Assembly (NCBI GenBank): GCA_947500575.1
Contig: CANMSI010000004.1
Coordinates: 62,001 to 126,000, forward strand
Length of the DNA stretch: 64,000 nucleotides
Reading direction: 5' to 3'
From: an uncultured Flavobacteriaceae bacterium
Lineage (GTDB): Bacteria; Bacteroidota; Bacteroidia; Flavobacteriales; Flavobacteriaceae
Below are positions 17,084 to 25,734 of this stretch, piece after piece. Position numbers and translations under genes: made by a program. The notes under the pieces are model-generated. The model saw nothing but the letters and a program-made list of their open reading frames with translations. It was not told where the DNA came from and did no database searches. The stretch's first letter is position 1. Each line of letters opens with the position of its first letter.

Positions 17084-18631
17084 CTATTCTTCCTGTTTAG
17101 AACCTTCTCCTGAAGGTGTTTCTGGTACTTTAAAAAGGTCTAAAAAAGCATCGCCAAGCGTATCTATTAATCTTGTCGCTGTTAAAGCTTGATATCCCGT
17201 TTTTTCTACGGCGATATCTCCAGCTTTTCCATGCAAATAGGTTCCAAAAATAGCAGCTTGTATAGAGAGATATCCCTGTGCCATTAATCCAGTAATGATT
17301 CCTGTAAGCACATCTCCACTGCCAGCTGTAGCCATTCCAGGATTACCAGTGGTATTAATGTAAGACATATCATGGTATACAATGACAGAATTAACACCTT
17401 TAATGATTAGTACACAGTCGTATTTTTCAGAAAACTTTTTCGCTTTTGCCAACTTGTCAAAATCATCTTTCCATGAACCAATTAAACGTTCTAATTCCTT
17501 AGGGTGCGGTGTTAACACAGAAAGTGCTGGTAGCTTGGCTAAAAGTTTTTTATTCTCAGATAAAATATTTAAAGCATCAGCATCTACAACCAGTGGGTTC
17601 TTAACTTTTCCTAAAAAGGTACCGAATGTTTTAACGGTTTCCTCTTCTTTACCCATACCAATACCAATGCCTATGGCACTGGGTTCTATTTCAAAATCAA
17701 TATTAGTAAGGTGCGTTTCGCCAGTATCCGCAATGACCATTGCCTCTACAAGAGAAGTTTGTAATGGCAACATACCACAAGTAGGTACATATGCGGTTAC
17801 AAGCCCACTTCCAGTAACCAAACTCGCTCTAGAAGCCAAAGAAACTGCACCCAACTTTCCATAACTGCCCCCAATAATTAACGAATGTCCATAAGTCCCT
17901 TTATGTGAATACTTCTTCCTAGGAATATACAGGGGTAGTACTTCTGGCTTTGCAATAAGTTCATAGGCAGTTTCATTTTGATACAGATATTCCATATCCA
18001 AACCAATATCTAATACTTCCCATTGATCCAAGTAAATACCCGTTTCTGGAAGAAAAAAAACAAGTTTGGGTGCCTGAAAACTCAATACATAATTTGCCTT
18101 TATAACACTTTCGGGAAGGGAAGGCACCTGGTCCATGAACAAACCAGAAGGAATATCTACCGATAAAATAAAGGCCCCTGATTTATTTAAGTACTGAATA
18201 AGCGAAATTACCCAAGGGTCTGGTGTCCTATTAAGACCTATTCCAAAAATTGCATCTACAATAATATCATCCTTTCCTATTGCAGGGAAGCTATGATCAG
18301 CATCTAGAAAATGAGGCCATATTTTGCGGTCTTTTAAACGATCTAGATTGATAAGAAAATCTTTAGAACGTTTTTCGCTATAATTCACCACATTCACTTC
18401 TATATGATACCCATGCTCTTGTAAGTGTCTAGCAAGTGCTATTCCATCCCCACCATTATTTCCAATGCCGCAAAACAAATGGATTTTTACTGGGGCACCC
18501 TGCATTCGCATATGTATCCAGTTAAAAATCTGAACAGCAGCTCGTTCCATTAACTCATCACTTCCTATTTGCTGTTTCTCAATTGTGAATTTATCAGCAT
18601 CATATATTTGTTGGGCGGTAAAAATCTTCAT
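17084..18631 (-). CDS. nnr: Bifunctional NAD(P)H-hydrate epimerase / ADP-dependent dehydratase
   Basis: This 515-residue fusion repairs NAD(P)HX, the damaged hydrated form of NAD(P)H. The N-terminal YjeF-type epimerase (~1-215) shows GIGNNGGDGIALARHL and DAIFGIGLNRTPDPW. The C-terminal ribokinase-like dehydratase (~225-500) shows HKGTYGHSLIIGGSYGKLGA, VVDADALNIL, LTPHPKELERL and the catalytic GNPGMATAGSGDVLTGII. Both domains are complete. An acidic tail ends the protein. The gene is monocistronic and divergent from the thr operon leader. Confidence 0.95.
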   Translation of the reverse strand: MKIFTAQQIYDADKFTIEKQQIGSDELMERAAVQIFNWIHMRMQGAPVKIHLFCGIGNNGGDGIALARHLQEHGYHIEVNVVNYSEKRSKDFLINLDRLKDRKIWPHFLDADHSFPAIGKDDIIVDAIFGIGLNRTPDPWVISLIQYLNKSGAFILSVDIPSGLFMDQVPSLPESVIKANYVLSFQAPKLVFFLPETGIYLDQWEVLDIGLDMEYLYQNETAYELIAKPEVLPLYIPRKKYSHKGTYGHSLIIGGSYGKLGAVSLASRASLVTGSGLVTAYVPTCGMLPLQTSLVEAMVIADTGETHLTNIDFEIEPSAIGIGIGMGKEEETVKTFGTFLGKVKNPLVVDADALNILSENKKLLAKLPALSVLTPHPKELERLIGSWKDDFDKLAKAKKFSEKYDCVLIIKGVNSVIVYHDMSYINTTGNPGMATAGSGDVLTGIITGLMAQGYLSIQAAIFGTYLHGKAGDIAVEKTGYQALTATRLIDTLGDAFLDLFKVPETPSGEGSKQEE

Positions 18632-18684
18632 TCAATAAAAATAGTAAGGAAATTTTAATGATTTAATAAAAATTTCGTCGTGTA

Positions 18685-18715
18685 TTTGATACGGGAATCA
18701 AAAATACTACTTTTA
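18685..18715 (+). promoter_or_regulatory. Candidate promoter of the thr operon
   Basis: TTTG at 18685-18688 is followed after 19 bases by TACTTTTA at 18708-18715, one mismatch from the Bacteroidota -7 box TAnnTTTG. The predicted start near 18720 would place the leader-peptide ATG (18732) about a dozen bases into the transcript. Confidence 0.5.
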
Positions 18716-18731
18716 ACTCTTACTTAGGAAG

Positions 18732-18830
18732 ATGCGTTACAACAATCTTTTACATACACTTTTCGTTTCCACACTCAAAAAGAATAGTTCTTTTACGATC
18801 TTTTTTTGCACTACTACCCCTTTGGGGTAA
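18732..18830 (+). CDS. Probable thr operon leader peptide
   Basis: A 32-codon frame starts at ATG 18732 and stops at TAA 18828-18830, 70 bases before thrA. Near its end it reads SSFTIFFCTTTPLG: Thr and Ile codons (ACG ATC) followed by three consecutive Thr codons (ACT ACT ACC) just before the stop. A small stem (ACCCC TTT GGGGT, 18816-18828) overlaps the end of the frame. Threonine-coded leader peptides ahead of thrA are the hallmark of ribosome-mediated attenuation. I do not see a GC-rich terminator hairpin with a T-run before thrA, so the exact mechanism is open. The frame is preceded by TTAGGAAG, a possible ribosome site. Confidence 0.7.
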   Translation: MRYNNLLHTLFVSTLKKNSSFTIFFCTTTPLG

Positions 18831-18900
18831 ACTACTATATATCTCCGTTTTCGCATATTCATGCATCCATTTAATTACAAATTAATTCAATTTTTGCCTC

Positions 18901-21345
18901 ATGAAAGTATTAAAATTTGGCGGTACTTCTGTTGCTAATGACAAAAACATAAAACTAGTTTCATCCATCGTAAATAGCACGGAGAACGCTCAGGTAGTCG
19001 TAGTGGTCTCGGCGCTCGGAGGGGTAACAGATCTACTTCTAGAAGCAGCGAACTTGGCCTCACAACAGAAGGAAAAGTATAAAGAGGTGCTGCGTCAAAT
19101 AGAAGACAGGCATCTTAAAACCATTAAAGCACTTATTCCTATAAAGGAACAAAGTAGTGTATTGGGACATGTTAAAAAAGAACTCAACGTTTTAGAAACC
19201 TTGCTCGACGGAGCTTTTTTAATTGGTGAAATAACCCCTAAACTTTCAGACAAAATTGTGAGCTATGGAGAACTACTATCTTCCTATATCATTAGCAAAT
19301 TCTTTATTTCTCAGAAATTAGATGCCGCCCACGTGGATAGCCGAACGCTTATAAAAACCAATAGCGATTTTGGGAGAGCTGTTATTAATTTAGACAGCAC
19401 CAATAGAAATTGCATAGCCTACTTCAAAGAAACGCCCGCCAAAATAACCGTGCTGGGCGGATTTATTGCGTCTTCAGAAAATGGAGATTCTACTACCTTA
19501 GGGAGAGGTGGTTCAGATTATACAGCTGCCATCATTGCTGGTGCATTAAACGCCAGTGTTTTAGAAATCTGGACCGATGTAAGTGGCATGTACACTGCCC
19601 ATCCAAAAATTGTACAACAAGCAAAAGCAATACCACACATTTCTTATGAGGAAGCGATGGAATTATCGCACTTTGGTGCTAAGGTATTATACCCCCCTAC
19701 CATTCAGCCTGTGCTATCGAAAGGCATTCCCATCCATATAAAAAATACCTTTATACCAGAGGAGGCTGGCACAAAAATTACCAAGAAAACAACTCAAAAA
19801 GGAAAAACAGTTCGTGGTATCACGCACATAGAAAACATAGCTTTGCTTTCCTTAGAAGGTCCTGGGATGGTAGGAATAGCTGGAATTTCCAAACGTTTTT
19901 TTGAAGAGCTTTCAAACGCAGGAATTAGTGTTGTTTTAATAACCCAAGCGTCCTCTGAGCATTCTATCTGTGTAGGCATTGCGTCAGAGGAGGCACTGAG
20001 AGCTATGGAGGTTGTTAATCTTGCTTTTGCATATGAAATTTCTTCTGAAAAAATTAAAGCAGTAGTTGCAGAAGATGACTTGGCTATTATAGCATTGGTA
20101 GGCGATCAGATGAAAAGTCATCAAGGTCTTAGTGGAAAAATGTTTAGTACACTCGGGAAAAACAACGTAAATATTAGAGCTATTGCGCAGGGAGCCTCCG
20201 AGCGGAATATCTCGGCAGTAATTCAAAAGGTTGATGTTAAAAAAGCACTTAATACGCTTCACGAAGCATTTTTTGAAGAAAATATAAAACAACTCAACCT
20301 CTTTGTAATGGGGGTAGGAAACGTAGGCTCTAAATTCCTGAACCAGATTGAAAAACAAAGTAACTATCTAAAAAAGAACTTAAAACTAAATATCCGGGTT
20401 ATTGGCATTTCCAATTCCAGAACCATGGTCTTTGATGAAAATGGAATTGCGTTAAAAGCATGGGAAACTAGCTTAGCCGAAGGAGAAAAAGCCAATCGGG
20501 AAACGTTCTTTAAGACCATAAAAGCACTGAATTTCCGCAATAGTATTTTTGTAGACAATACTGCAAGTGCAGAGGTTTCGGAGACCTATAAGTCCTATTT
20601 AAGTAGTAGTATTTCCGTAGTAACATGCAACAAAATTGCTTGCTCTTCGGCCTATGAAAATTACAGTGTCCTTAAAAATTTAGCAAGAACTTATAACGCT
20701 CCCTTTCTATTTGAAACCAATGTAGGCGCGGGATTACCAATTCTAGATACGCTTAAAAATCTTATTGCTTCGGGAGATAAAATTTTAAAAATACAAGCCG
20801 TACTTTCTGGTAGTTTAAATTTTGTCTTCAATAATTTTGACGATCAAACTACTTTCCATGAAGTAGTCCAGAAGGCACAGATAGAGGGTTACACAGAACC
20901 TGATCCCAAAATAGACTTAAGCGGTATTGATGTAATGCGAAAAATACTAATTTTAGCAAGAGAGAGTGGTTATGTATTGGAGATGGATGCTATTGAAAAT
21001 AAATCATTCTTATCGCAGGCGAGTTTGGAAACTACCAATAACACCGATTTTTTTAGCTGTCTAAAAGAAGATGAGCGCCATTTCCAAAAAATATATAGCG
21101 ATGCCATAGCGGCTGGTAGTAAACTAAAGTATGTAGCCCAATTTGAAAATGGAAAGGCAAGTGTTGGTTTGCAACACATTCCGAAAGGGCACGACTTTTA
21201 TACTTTAGAAGGAAGTGATAATATTGTCTTATTTTATACAGAACGCTATCCGAACCAACCTCTAATTATTAAGGGCGCTGGTGCAGGGGCAGATGTAACT
21301 GCATCGGGGATTTTTGCAGATATTATTAGAATTGGTAATTACTAA
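18901..21345 (+). CDS. thrA: Bifunctional aspartate kinase / homoserine dehydrogenase I
   Basis: This 814-residue fusion catalyses the first and third steps of the aspartate pathway to threonine, methionine and lysine precursors. The aspartokinase part (~1-290) starts with KFGGTSVAN and has TLGRGGSDYTAA. Regulatory ACT repeats follow (~305-460, with SSEHSICVG and KNNVNIRAIAQGASERNISAV). The homoserine dehydrogenase part (~465-814) shows the NAD motif VMGVGNVGS, ETNVGAGLPI and EGYTEPDPKIDLSGIDVMRK. It is the first gene of thrABC, four bases ahead of thrB. Feedback inhibition by threonine is known for this family; expression is probably controlled through the leader peptide upstream. Confidence 0.97.
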   Translation: MKVLKFGGTSVANDKNIKLVSSIVNSTENAQVVVVVSALGGVTDLLLEAANLASQQKEKYKEVLRQIEDRHLKTIKALIPIKEQSSVLGHVKKELNVLETLLDGAFLIGEITPKLSDKIVSYGELLSSYIISKFFISQKLDAAHVDSRTLIKTNSDFGRAVINLDSTNRNCIAYFKETPAKITVLGGFIASSENGDSTTLGRGGSDYTAAIIAGALNASVLEIWTDVSGMYTAHPKIVQQAKAIPHISYEEAMELSHFGAKVLYPPTIQPVLSKGIPIHIKNTFIPEEAGTKITKKTTQKGKTVRGITHIENIALLSLEGPGMVGIAGISKRFFEELSNAGISVVLITQASSEHSICVGIASEEALRAMEVVNLAFAYEISSEKIKAVVAEDDLAIIALVGDQMKSHQGLSGKMFSTLGKNNVNIRAIAQGASERNISAVIQKVDVKKALNTLHEAFFEENIKQLNLFVMGVGNVGSKFLNQIEKQSNYLKKNLKLNIRVIGISNSRTMVFDENGIALKAWETSLAEGEKANRETFFKTIKALNFRNSIFVDNTASAEVSETYKSYLSSSISVVTCNKIACSSAYENYSVLKNLARTYNAPFLFETNVGAGLPILDTLKNLIASGDKILKIQAVLSGSLNFVFNNFDDQTTFHEVVQKAQIEGYTEPDPKIDLSGIDVMRKILILARESGYVLEMDAIENKSFLSQASLETTNNTDFFSCLKEDERHFQKIYSDAIAAGSKLKYVAQFENGKASVGLQHIPKGHDFYTLEGSDNIVLFYTERYPNQPLIIKGAGAGADVTASGIFADIIRIGNY

Positions 21346-21349
21346 GACT

Positions 21350-22282
21350 ATGAATAAAAATGAAATAAAAGTGTTTTGCCCCGCAACCATTGCCAATGTT
21401 TCTTGTGGATTTGATGTGCTTGGTCTTGCACTAGATGCTGTTGGGGATGAAATGACTGTTCGAAAAATAGACACCAAAGGAGTTTATATTTCCAAAATTA
21501 TTGGGCAAGATATTCCACTTGAAACAGAAAAAAATGTAGCAGGGATAGCCGGATTAGCACTTTTACAAGCCAGTGACTATCTAGGCGGATTTGAAATAGA
21601 AATTCATAAAAAAATTAAAGCAGGTAGTGGTATCGGCAGCAGCGCGGCAAGTGCTGCAGGTGCTGTTTGGGCAATGAACATGCTCTTGGAAAATCCGTTT
21701 AGCACCATAGAACTCGTACAATTCGCCATGGAAGGTGAACGCCTAGCAAGTGGTGTGCCGCATGCAGATAATGTTGCCCCAGCCTTGTTCGGAGGATTTA
21801 CTTTAGTACGAAGTTATGATCCGCTAGATATTATTCAAATACATACACCAAAGGAATTATATGCAACCATTCTTCATCCACAGATTGAAATAAAAACCGC
21901 CGATTCTCGCAAAATACTTAAAACAACTATTTCCCTCCAAGATGGCATCAAGCAATGGGGTAATGTGGGTGGTTTAATTGCCGGACTTTATACTGAAGAC
22001 TATGCCCTTATTGGGCGTTCTTTAGTAGATCATATTGTAGAACCCATCCGATCAATTTTAATTCCTGGTTTCGATGATGTAAAAAAAGCATCCTTGGATG
22101 CAGGTGCTTTGGGTGCTGGTATTTCTGGCTCTGGCCCCTCCATTTTTGCCCTAAGCAAAGGAGAACAGACAGCAGAAAAAGTAGCTAAGTCAATAAAAGA
22201 AGTGTATCGGACCATTGGTGTTGAATACGATTTACACATTTCTAAAGTAAATTTAGAAGGAATGAAAAATTTAAATCCATAA
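21350..22282 (+). CDS. thrB: Homoserine kinase
   Basis: I use the ATG at 21350 (MNKNEIKVFCPATIANVSCG), four bases after the thrA stop, giving 310 residues, the usual family length. It phosphorylates homoserine to O-phosphohomoserine with ATP. The GHMP-kinase glycine loop is KAGSGIGSSAASAAGAVWAMN (~97-115), and the C-terminal motif GAGISGSGPSIFAL (~257-270) is present. thrC follows after one base, so translation is probably coupled through the operon. Confidence 0.95.
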   Translation: MNKNEIKVFCPATIANVSCGFDVLGLALDAVGDEMTVRKIDTKGVYISKIIGQDIPLETEKNVAGIAGLALLQASDYLGGFEIEIHKKIKAGSGIGSSAASAAGAVWAMNMLLENPFSTIELVQFAMEGERLASGVPHADNVAPALFGGFTLVRSYDPLDIIQIHTPKELYATILHPQIEIKTADSRKILKTTISLQDGIKQWGNVGGLIAGLYTEDYALIGRSLVDHIVEPIRSILIPGFDDVKKASLDAGALGAGISGSGPSIFALSKGEQTAEKVAKSIKEVYRTIGVEYDLHISKVNLEGMKNLNP

Positions 22283-22283
22283 A

Positions 22284-23582
22284 ATGAAGTTCTATAGTCT
22301 GAACAAACAAGCCACTGCGGTCTCTTTTAAGGAGGCTGTAATAAATGGTATTGCACCTGATAGAGGATTGTACTTTCCAGAAAGCATTACACCTCTCCCC
22401 CAGTCATTTTTCAGCACAATAGAAGATATCTCATATCACGAAATTGCCTATCGAGCCATAGAACAGTTTGTAAAAGAAGACATTCCTGAAGAAACCCTTA
22501 GAAAAATCATAGCTTCGGTCTTGGATTTTGAATTTCCACTCGTTCAACTTGAAGAAAATGTTGCGGTACTAGAGCTTTTTCACGGCCCAACAATGGCATT
22601 TAAAGATGTAGGAGCACGTTTTATGGCAGGATGCCTGGAATACTTTTCGCAAGAAGAAAAAACGCAAGAGGTGACCGTCTTGGTGGCCACATCTGGCGAT
22701 ACTGGAGGCGCAGTCGCTAATGGGTTTTTAGGGGTAAAAGGCGTGAAGGTGGTAATTCTTTACCCCAGTGGTAAAGTAAGTGAAATTCAAGAAAGACAAC
22801 TCACTACGCTTGGCCAGAATATAACTGCGCTTGAAATAGACGGCACTTTTGATGACTGTCAAAAAATGGTAAAAACAGCTTTTCTAGACCAGGACCTTCT
22901 TGCGAATATGAAATTAACTTCTGCTAATTCTATCAATGTTGCTCGTTGGCTCCCACAATTATTTTACTTTCTTTTTGCCTATAAGGAAGCTAAAAAACAA
23001 CACAAAGAACTGGTCTTTTCTGTTCCTAGTGGGAATTTCGGAAATGTCTGCGCCGGAATGGTGGCTCAGACCTTGGGTATGCCTGTTCCCCACTTCATTG
23101 CGGCTACGAATATCAATGATGTAGTTCCAAAGTTCATGAAGAATGCCTCATATGAACCCAAGCCGTCACACGCAACCATTTCTAACGCAATGGATGTAGG
23201 TGATCCCAGTAATTTTATCCGTATTCAACATTTGTATCAAAATAACTTTAAAACTTTAAGTAAAAATCTCTCATCTTTTTCTTTTTCCGATGAGGAAACA
23301 AGGGAAGGCATGAGAAAACTTTACAAGGCTTGTGATTATGTAGCAGACCCACATGGCGCAGTAGCATATTTAGGGCTAAAAAAGTATCAGAAACAACACC
23401 CAAACACCTATGGTATTTTTCTAGAGACTGCACATCCTGTGAAATTTTTAGAAGTTGTAGAAGACACCATCAAACATTCACCAGAAATCCCTTTACAGAT
23501 TCAGAAGGTATTGGATAAAGAAAAAAAATCCATAGCAATAAAAACATATAATGAGCTGAAAGTATATTTAATGGCTCATTGA
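22284..23582 (+). CDS. thrC: Threonine synthase
   Basis: This 432-residue PLP enzyme converts O-phosphohomoserine to threonine, the last step of the pathway. The PLP lysine is Lys107 (GPTMAFKDVGARF), and the phosphate-binding loop is seen at TSGDTGGAVANGF (~137-149) with VPSGNFGNVCAGM further on. The N-terminal FYSLNKQATAVSFKEAVING is typical of the family in Bacteroidota. It closes the thrABC operon and is followed by a strong terminator at about 40 bases. Confidence 0.96.
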   Translation: MKFYSLNKQATAVSFKEAVINGIAPDRGLYFPESITPLPQSFFSTIEDISYHEIAYRAIEQFVKEDIPEETLRKIIASVLDFEFPLVQLEENVAVLELFHGPTMAFKDVGARFMAGCLEYFSQEEKTQEVTVLVATSGDTGGAVANGFLGVKGVKVVILYPSGKVSEIQERQLTTLGQNITALEIDGTFDDCQKMVKTAFLDQDLLANMKLTSANSINVARWLPQLFYFLFAYKEAKKQHKELVFSVPSGNFGNVCAGMVAQTLGMPVPHFIAATNINDVVPKFMKNASYEPKPSHATISNAMDVGDPSNFIRIQHLYQNNFKTLSKNLSSFSFSDEETREGMRKLYKACDYVADPHGAVAYLGLKKYQKQHPNTYGIFLETAHPVKFLEVVEDTIKHSPEIPLQIQKVLDKEKKSIAIKTYNELKVYLMAH

Positions 23583-23617
23583 AATTGGAGATCGTGCATT
23601 TTTGGGATAACTTTAAA

Positions 23618-23654
23618 AAAAAACACCTTTGAATAAAATCAAAGGTGTTTTTTC
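23618..23654. terminator. Terminator of the thrABC operon
   Basis: AACACCTTTGA and TCAAAGGTGTT form an 11-bp stem with a six-base loop, flanked by A-runs before and a T-run after. It also lies ahead of the convergent alginate lyase gene and may work in both directions. Confidence 0.88.
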
Positions 23655-23703
23655 TATTTAGCTAAAATGGTACTCACATTTTAGTAAGAAATACATTGCC
23701 ATT

Positions 23704-25407
23704 TTAATGTTTTACATAAAAGTCATAGACCACTACTTCTCCATAGTTATTTGGATTCCCTGTATTACCACCTTCCCGCTCGGCGTTGCTTTGCGTATAA
23801 TTTCCAATTTTAAAATAGGCCTGATCATAGTCCTTGTCCATTACTACAGAACTACCTCCATCCTTAACCAGGTAACTAGAAGCATTTCCATTTGCATATG
23901 CACTCTTTAAATTTCCATCCTCACTATAATAACAATAGTGCTTTCCATTCTTTACTTCAAAAATGACTTCGTGCACCTTGCCTAAACTATAATTATCCTT
24001 TATGGTAAGATTACTACGTAATTTACCCCCGTTAAAACTCAAGAAAAGTTTACTCCCTTCCAACCGCAAAACCATGGCATCATCAATTCCTGCACTTTTA
24101 TCACCATGAATTTGTGTAGCCACCAAATGATCTTTTACTATTGGTAGATTGGTAATAGCTTGTTTTACATAAATAACATTAGTTCCGTTGGTATCCCAGT
24201 ACACATCCGATTTTCCATCGGGAGTTCGCTCTCGAAGTTCGGAACGGATGTAGCTAGAGTTCGGAGTTGTACCGTTGTTGTTTCTAATAGGAGCTCTAAA
24301 AACAATTCCATTTTTGCTGTTATTCACAAAAAAGTATTCATTGTTATTCTCTCCACAAAGTGTTTTATCTTCCGATCCATCAGGATACGTAATTTTCCAT
24401 TGCTCGCAATTATCCATCAAATCCGAAGGGATATTGGCATTCCCCCCATTGGGTTCATCATCTTCAAAACTAAAAACCTGTACTTCGGCCAAGGATAAAG
24501 GGTTGGTTCCTTTTAACTTAACCCTCACTCTTGAACCTGTTACCCCTCCTGTATTGATAGTAACTGATGGATTCGGAGTACCACTTATTGTAGTTTTATA
24601 TACCTGATTACCCACACTGTTATATACAAAGACATCAAAATTACTGAGTCTATTCGAACAACAATCTGTTCGGTTCCATATCTTAATAGTACCTATTTTG
24701 TAATTTGCACCTAATCGAACTTGCCACCATGGTCGTAATTGATTATTTGTATGTGTAACACTACCATTGCTCCATTTCCCATTGGTATCTCCATCTACCG
24801 CTCTGCTTGCACTCCCCCCATAACTGGTGGATAATTGCTCAGCAGTTTTACCCAGAGCCAAGTTCGTACCCCCAGATGATGGATTGTTGGTATTAGAACC
24901 ACTAAAACTAAAAGAATCCACATCTAATAAATAACCACTGCCTCCTTTAAAAACAAGGTATAGATCTGAATTGTTAGAATCATCATTAATACTTCCGGTA
25001 AAAGTCTTCATCGTATTCCAACCGCCTGTATTGGAAACGGTTACTTTTCCTAATAAGTCACCATTGGCGCCACCAGCTCTTAATTCGATAGTCCCACCAC
25101 TTTTGCCACTTGAGGCTCTAACAGACACTGAGCTAGCACCAGAAAAATCAAAGTCTTCAAATCGAATCCAATCGTTATTGTTGATATATCCTACTTTGGA
25201 ACCACCCACAATTTGAATACCATTTTGAGCATCGTAGTCTTCCGCTTGTATGGAAGAGCTATTTAAGGTAGCTACAATAAACTCTTCAGCCGTGTTCGCA
25301 ATTACTTCCTCACTGAGATCCTCTTGCGAACAAGAGAAGAGAACCAAGGATGAGACCATCATCTTTACAAAGGTTCTAATCTTTACTTTTTGTTGTTGTT
25401 TTTTCAT
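23704..25407 (-). CDS. PL7 alginate lyase lipoprotein with CBM6 and F5/8-type domains
   Basis: This 567-residue protein should cleave alginate by beta-elimination at the cell surface. The N terminus is a lipoprotein signal with lipobox SLVLFSC (Cys26). A CBM6-like module spans ~52-170 (starts IQAEDYDAQNG, contains VGYINNNDWIRF), and an F5/8 type C (CBM32/47-like) module ~181-314 (NLALGKTAEQLS, SRAVDGDTNGKW). The PL7 catalytic domain occupies ~330-567. The three PL7 signature motifs are intact: RSELRE at 388-393, QIH at 432-434 with the catalytic histidine, and YFKIGNYTQ at 531-539. No T9SS tail is present. Three palindromic operators lie in its 5' region. It stands alone, not in a full alginate locus. 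Confidence 0.93.
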   Translation of the reverse strand: MKKQQQKVKIRTFVKMMVSSLVLFSCSQEDLSEEVIANTAEEFIVATLNSSSIQAEDYDAQNGIQIVGGSKVGYINNNDWIRFEDFDFSGASSVSVRASSGKSGGTIELRAGGANGDLLGKVTVSNTGGWNTMKTFTGSINDDSNNSDLYLVFKGGSGYLLDVDSFSFSGSNTNNPSSGGTNLALGKTAEQLSTSYGGSASRAVDGDTNGKWSNGSVTHTNNQLRPWWQVRLGANYKIGTIKIWNRTDCCSNRLSNFDVFVYNSVGNQVYKTTISGTPNPSVTINTGGVTGSRVRVKLKGTNPLSLAEVQVFSFEDDEPNGGNANIPSDLMDNCEQWKITYPDGSEDKTLCGENNNEYFFVNNSKNGIVFRAPIRNNNGTTPNSSYIRSELRERTPDGKSDVYWDTNGTNVIYVKQAITNLPIVKDHLVATQIHGDKSAGIDDAMVLRLEGSKLFLSFNGGKLRSNLTIKDNYSLGKVHEVIFEVKNGKHYCYYSEDGNLKSAYANGNASSYLVKDGGSSVVMDKDYDQAYFKIGNYTQSNAEREGGNTGNPNNYGEVVVYDFYVKH

Positions 25408-25448
25408 AATAATAAGATGTTAAGTTAAATTTTAGGGCATAAAATTAA

Positions 25449-25486
25449 TTGGTAAACCAAATTGGATAACCAAATTGGTTTACCAA
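25449..25486. promoter_or_regulatory. Three tandem palindromic operators upstream of the alginate lyase gene
   Basis: Three 12-base boxes follow each other at a 13-base period: TTGGTAAACCAA (25449-25460), TTGGATAACCAA (25462-25473) and TTGGTTTACCAA (25475-25486). Each has the form TTGG-N4-CCAA. The array lies directly downstream of the predicted -7 box, over the likely transcription start, a position that suits a repressor. The half-sites resemble the TTGGTATACCAA sites known for uronate-responsive GntR-family regulators (UxuR/ExuR type). The regulator itself is not in the window. Confidence 0.75.
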
Positions 25487-25514
25487 ACATACATTAATTT
25501 TGAAGTAAACACAA
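25484..25514 (-). promoter_or_regulatory. Promoter of the alginate lyase gene
   Basis: On the minus strand, TTG (25512-25514) is followed after 20 bases by TATGTTTG (25484-25491), a perfect TAnnTTTG match. The predicted transcript start, near 25478, falls inside the third operator box, about 70 bases before the ATG at 25407. Confidence 0.65.
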
Positions 25515-25680
25515 CATAAGAATCAAAAAACCAACAAAATGATATTTTTTTATGATTTTTTATGTCAAATATGAAATTAGGGTAAGCGTATTCTATGACA
25601 TAAACAATGGGCAAAACTGCTTTAAAAGTATAAGAAAGAGCACTTGCTAGTGCTTGTCCGCTCATTCATCAATGAAACAA

Positions 25681-25712
25681 AAAACCCAAAGACTTTAAAG
25701 TCTTTGGGTTTT
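25681..25712. terminator. Terminator downstream of aminopeptidase P
   Basis: The 32-base perfect palindrome reads AAAACCCAAAGACTTT and its complement, with A- and T-runs at its ends. It lies 23 bases beyond the aminopeptidase stop and could also insulate the alginate-lyase promoter. Confidence 0.85.
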
Positions 25713-25734
25713 CAAAGTATTTCTATCTACTGAA

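Larger units (their letters stand above)
25408..25734. other. Regulatory gap between alginate lyase and aminopeptidase P genes
   Basis: This 327-base stretch has no gene. It carries the alginate-lyase promoter and operators in its left third and the aminopeptidase terminator at 25681-25712. Between 25515 and 25680 I see only AT-rich DNA without a convincing frame or structure. Confidence 0.6.

Noticed and set aside
23707-25216. Open frames on the plus strand opposite the alginate lyase gene
   Set aside because: They are antisense shadows with no ribosome site, domain or sensible composition; the minus-strand lyase has intact motifs over its whole length.
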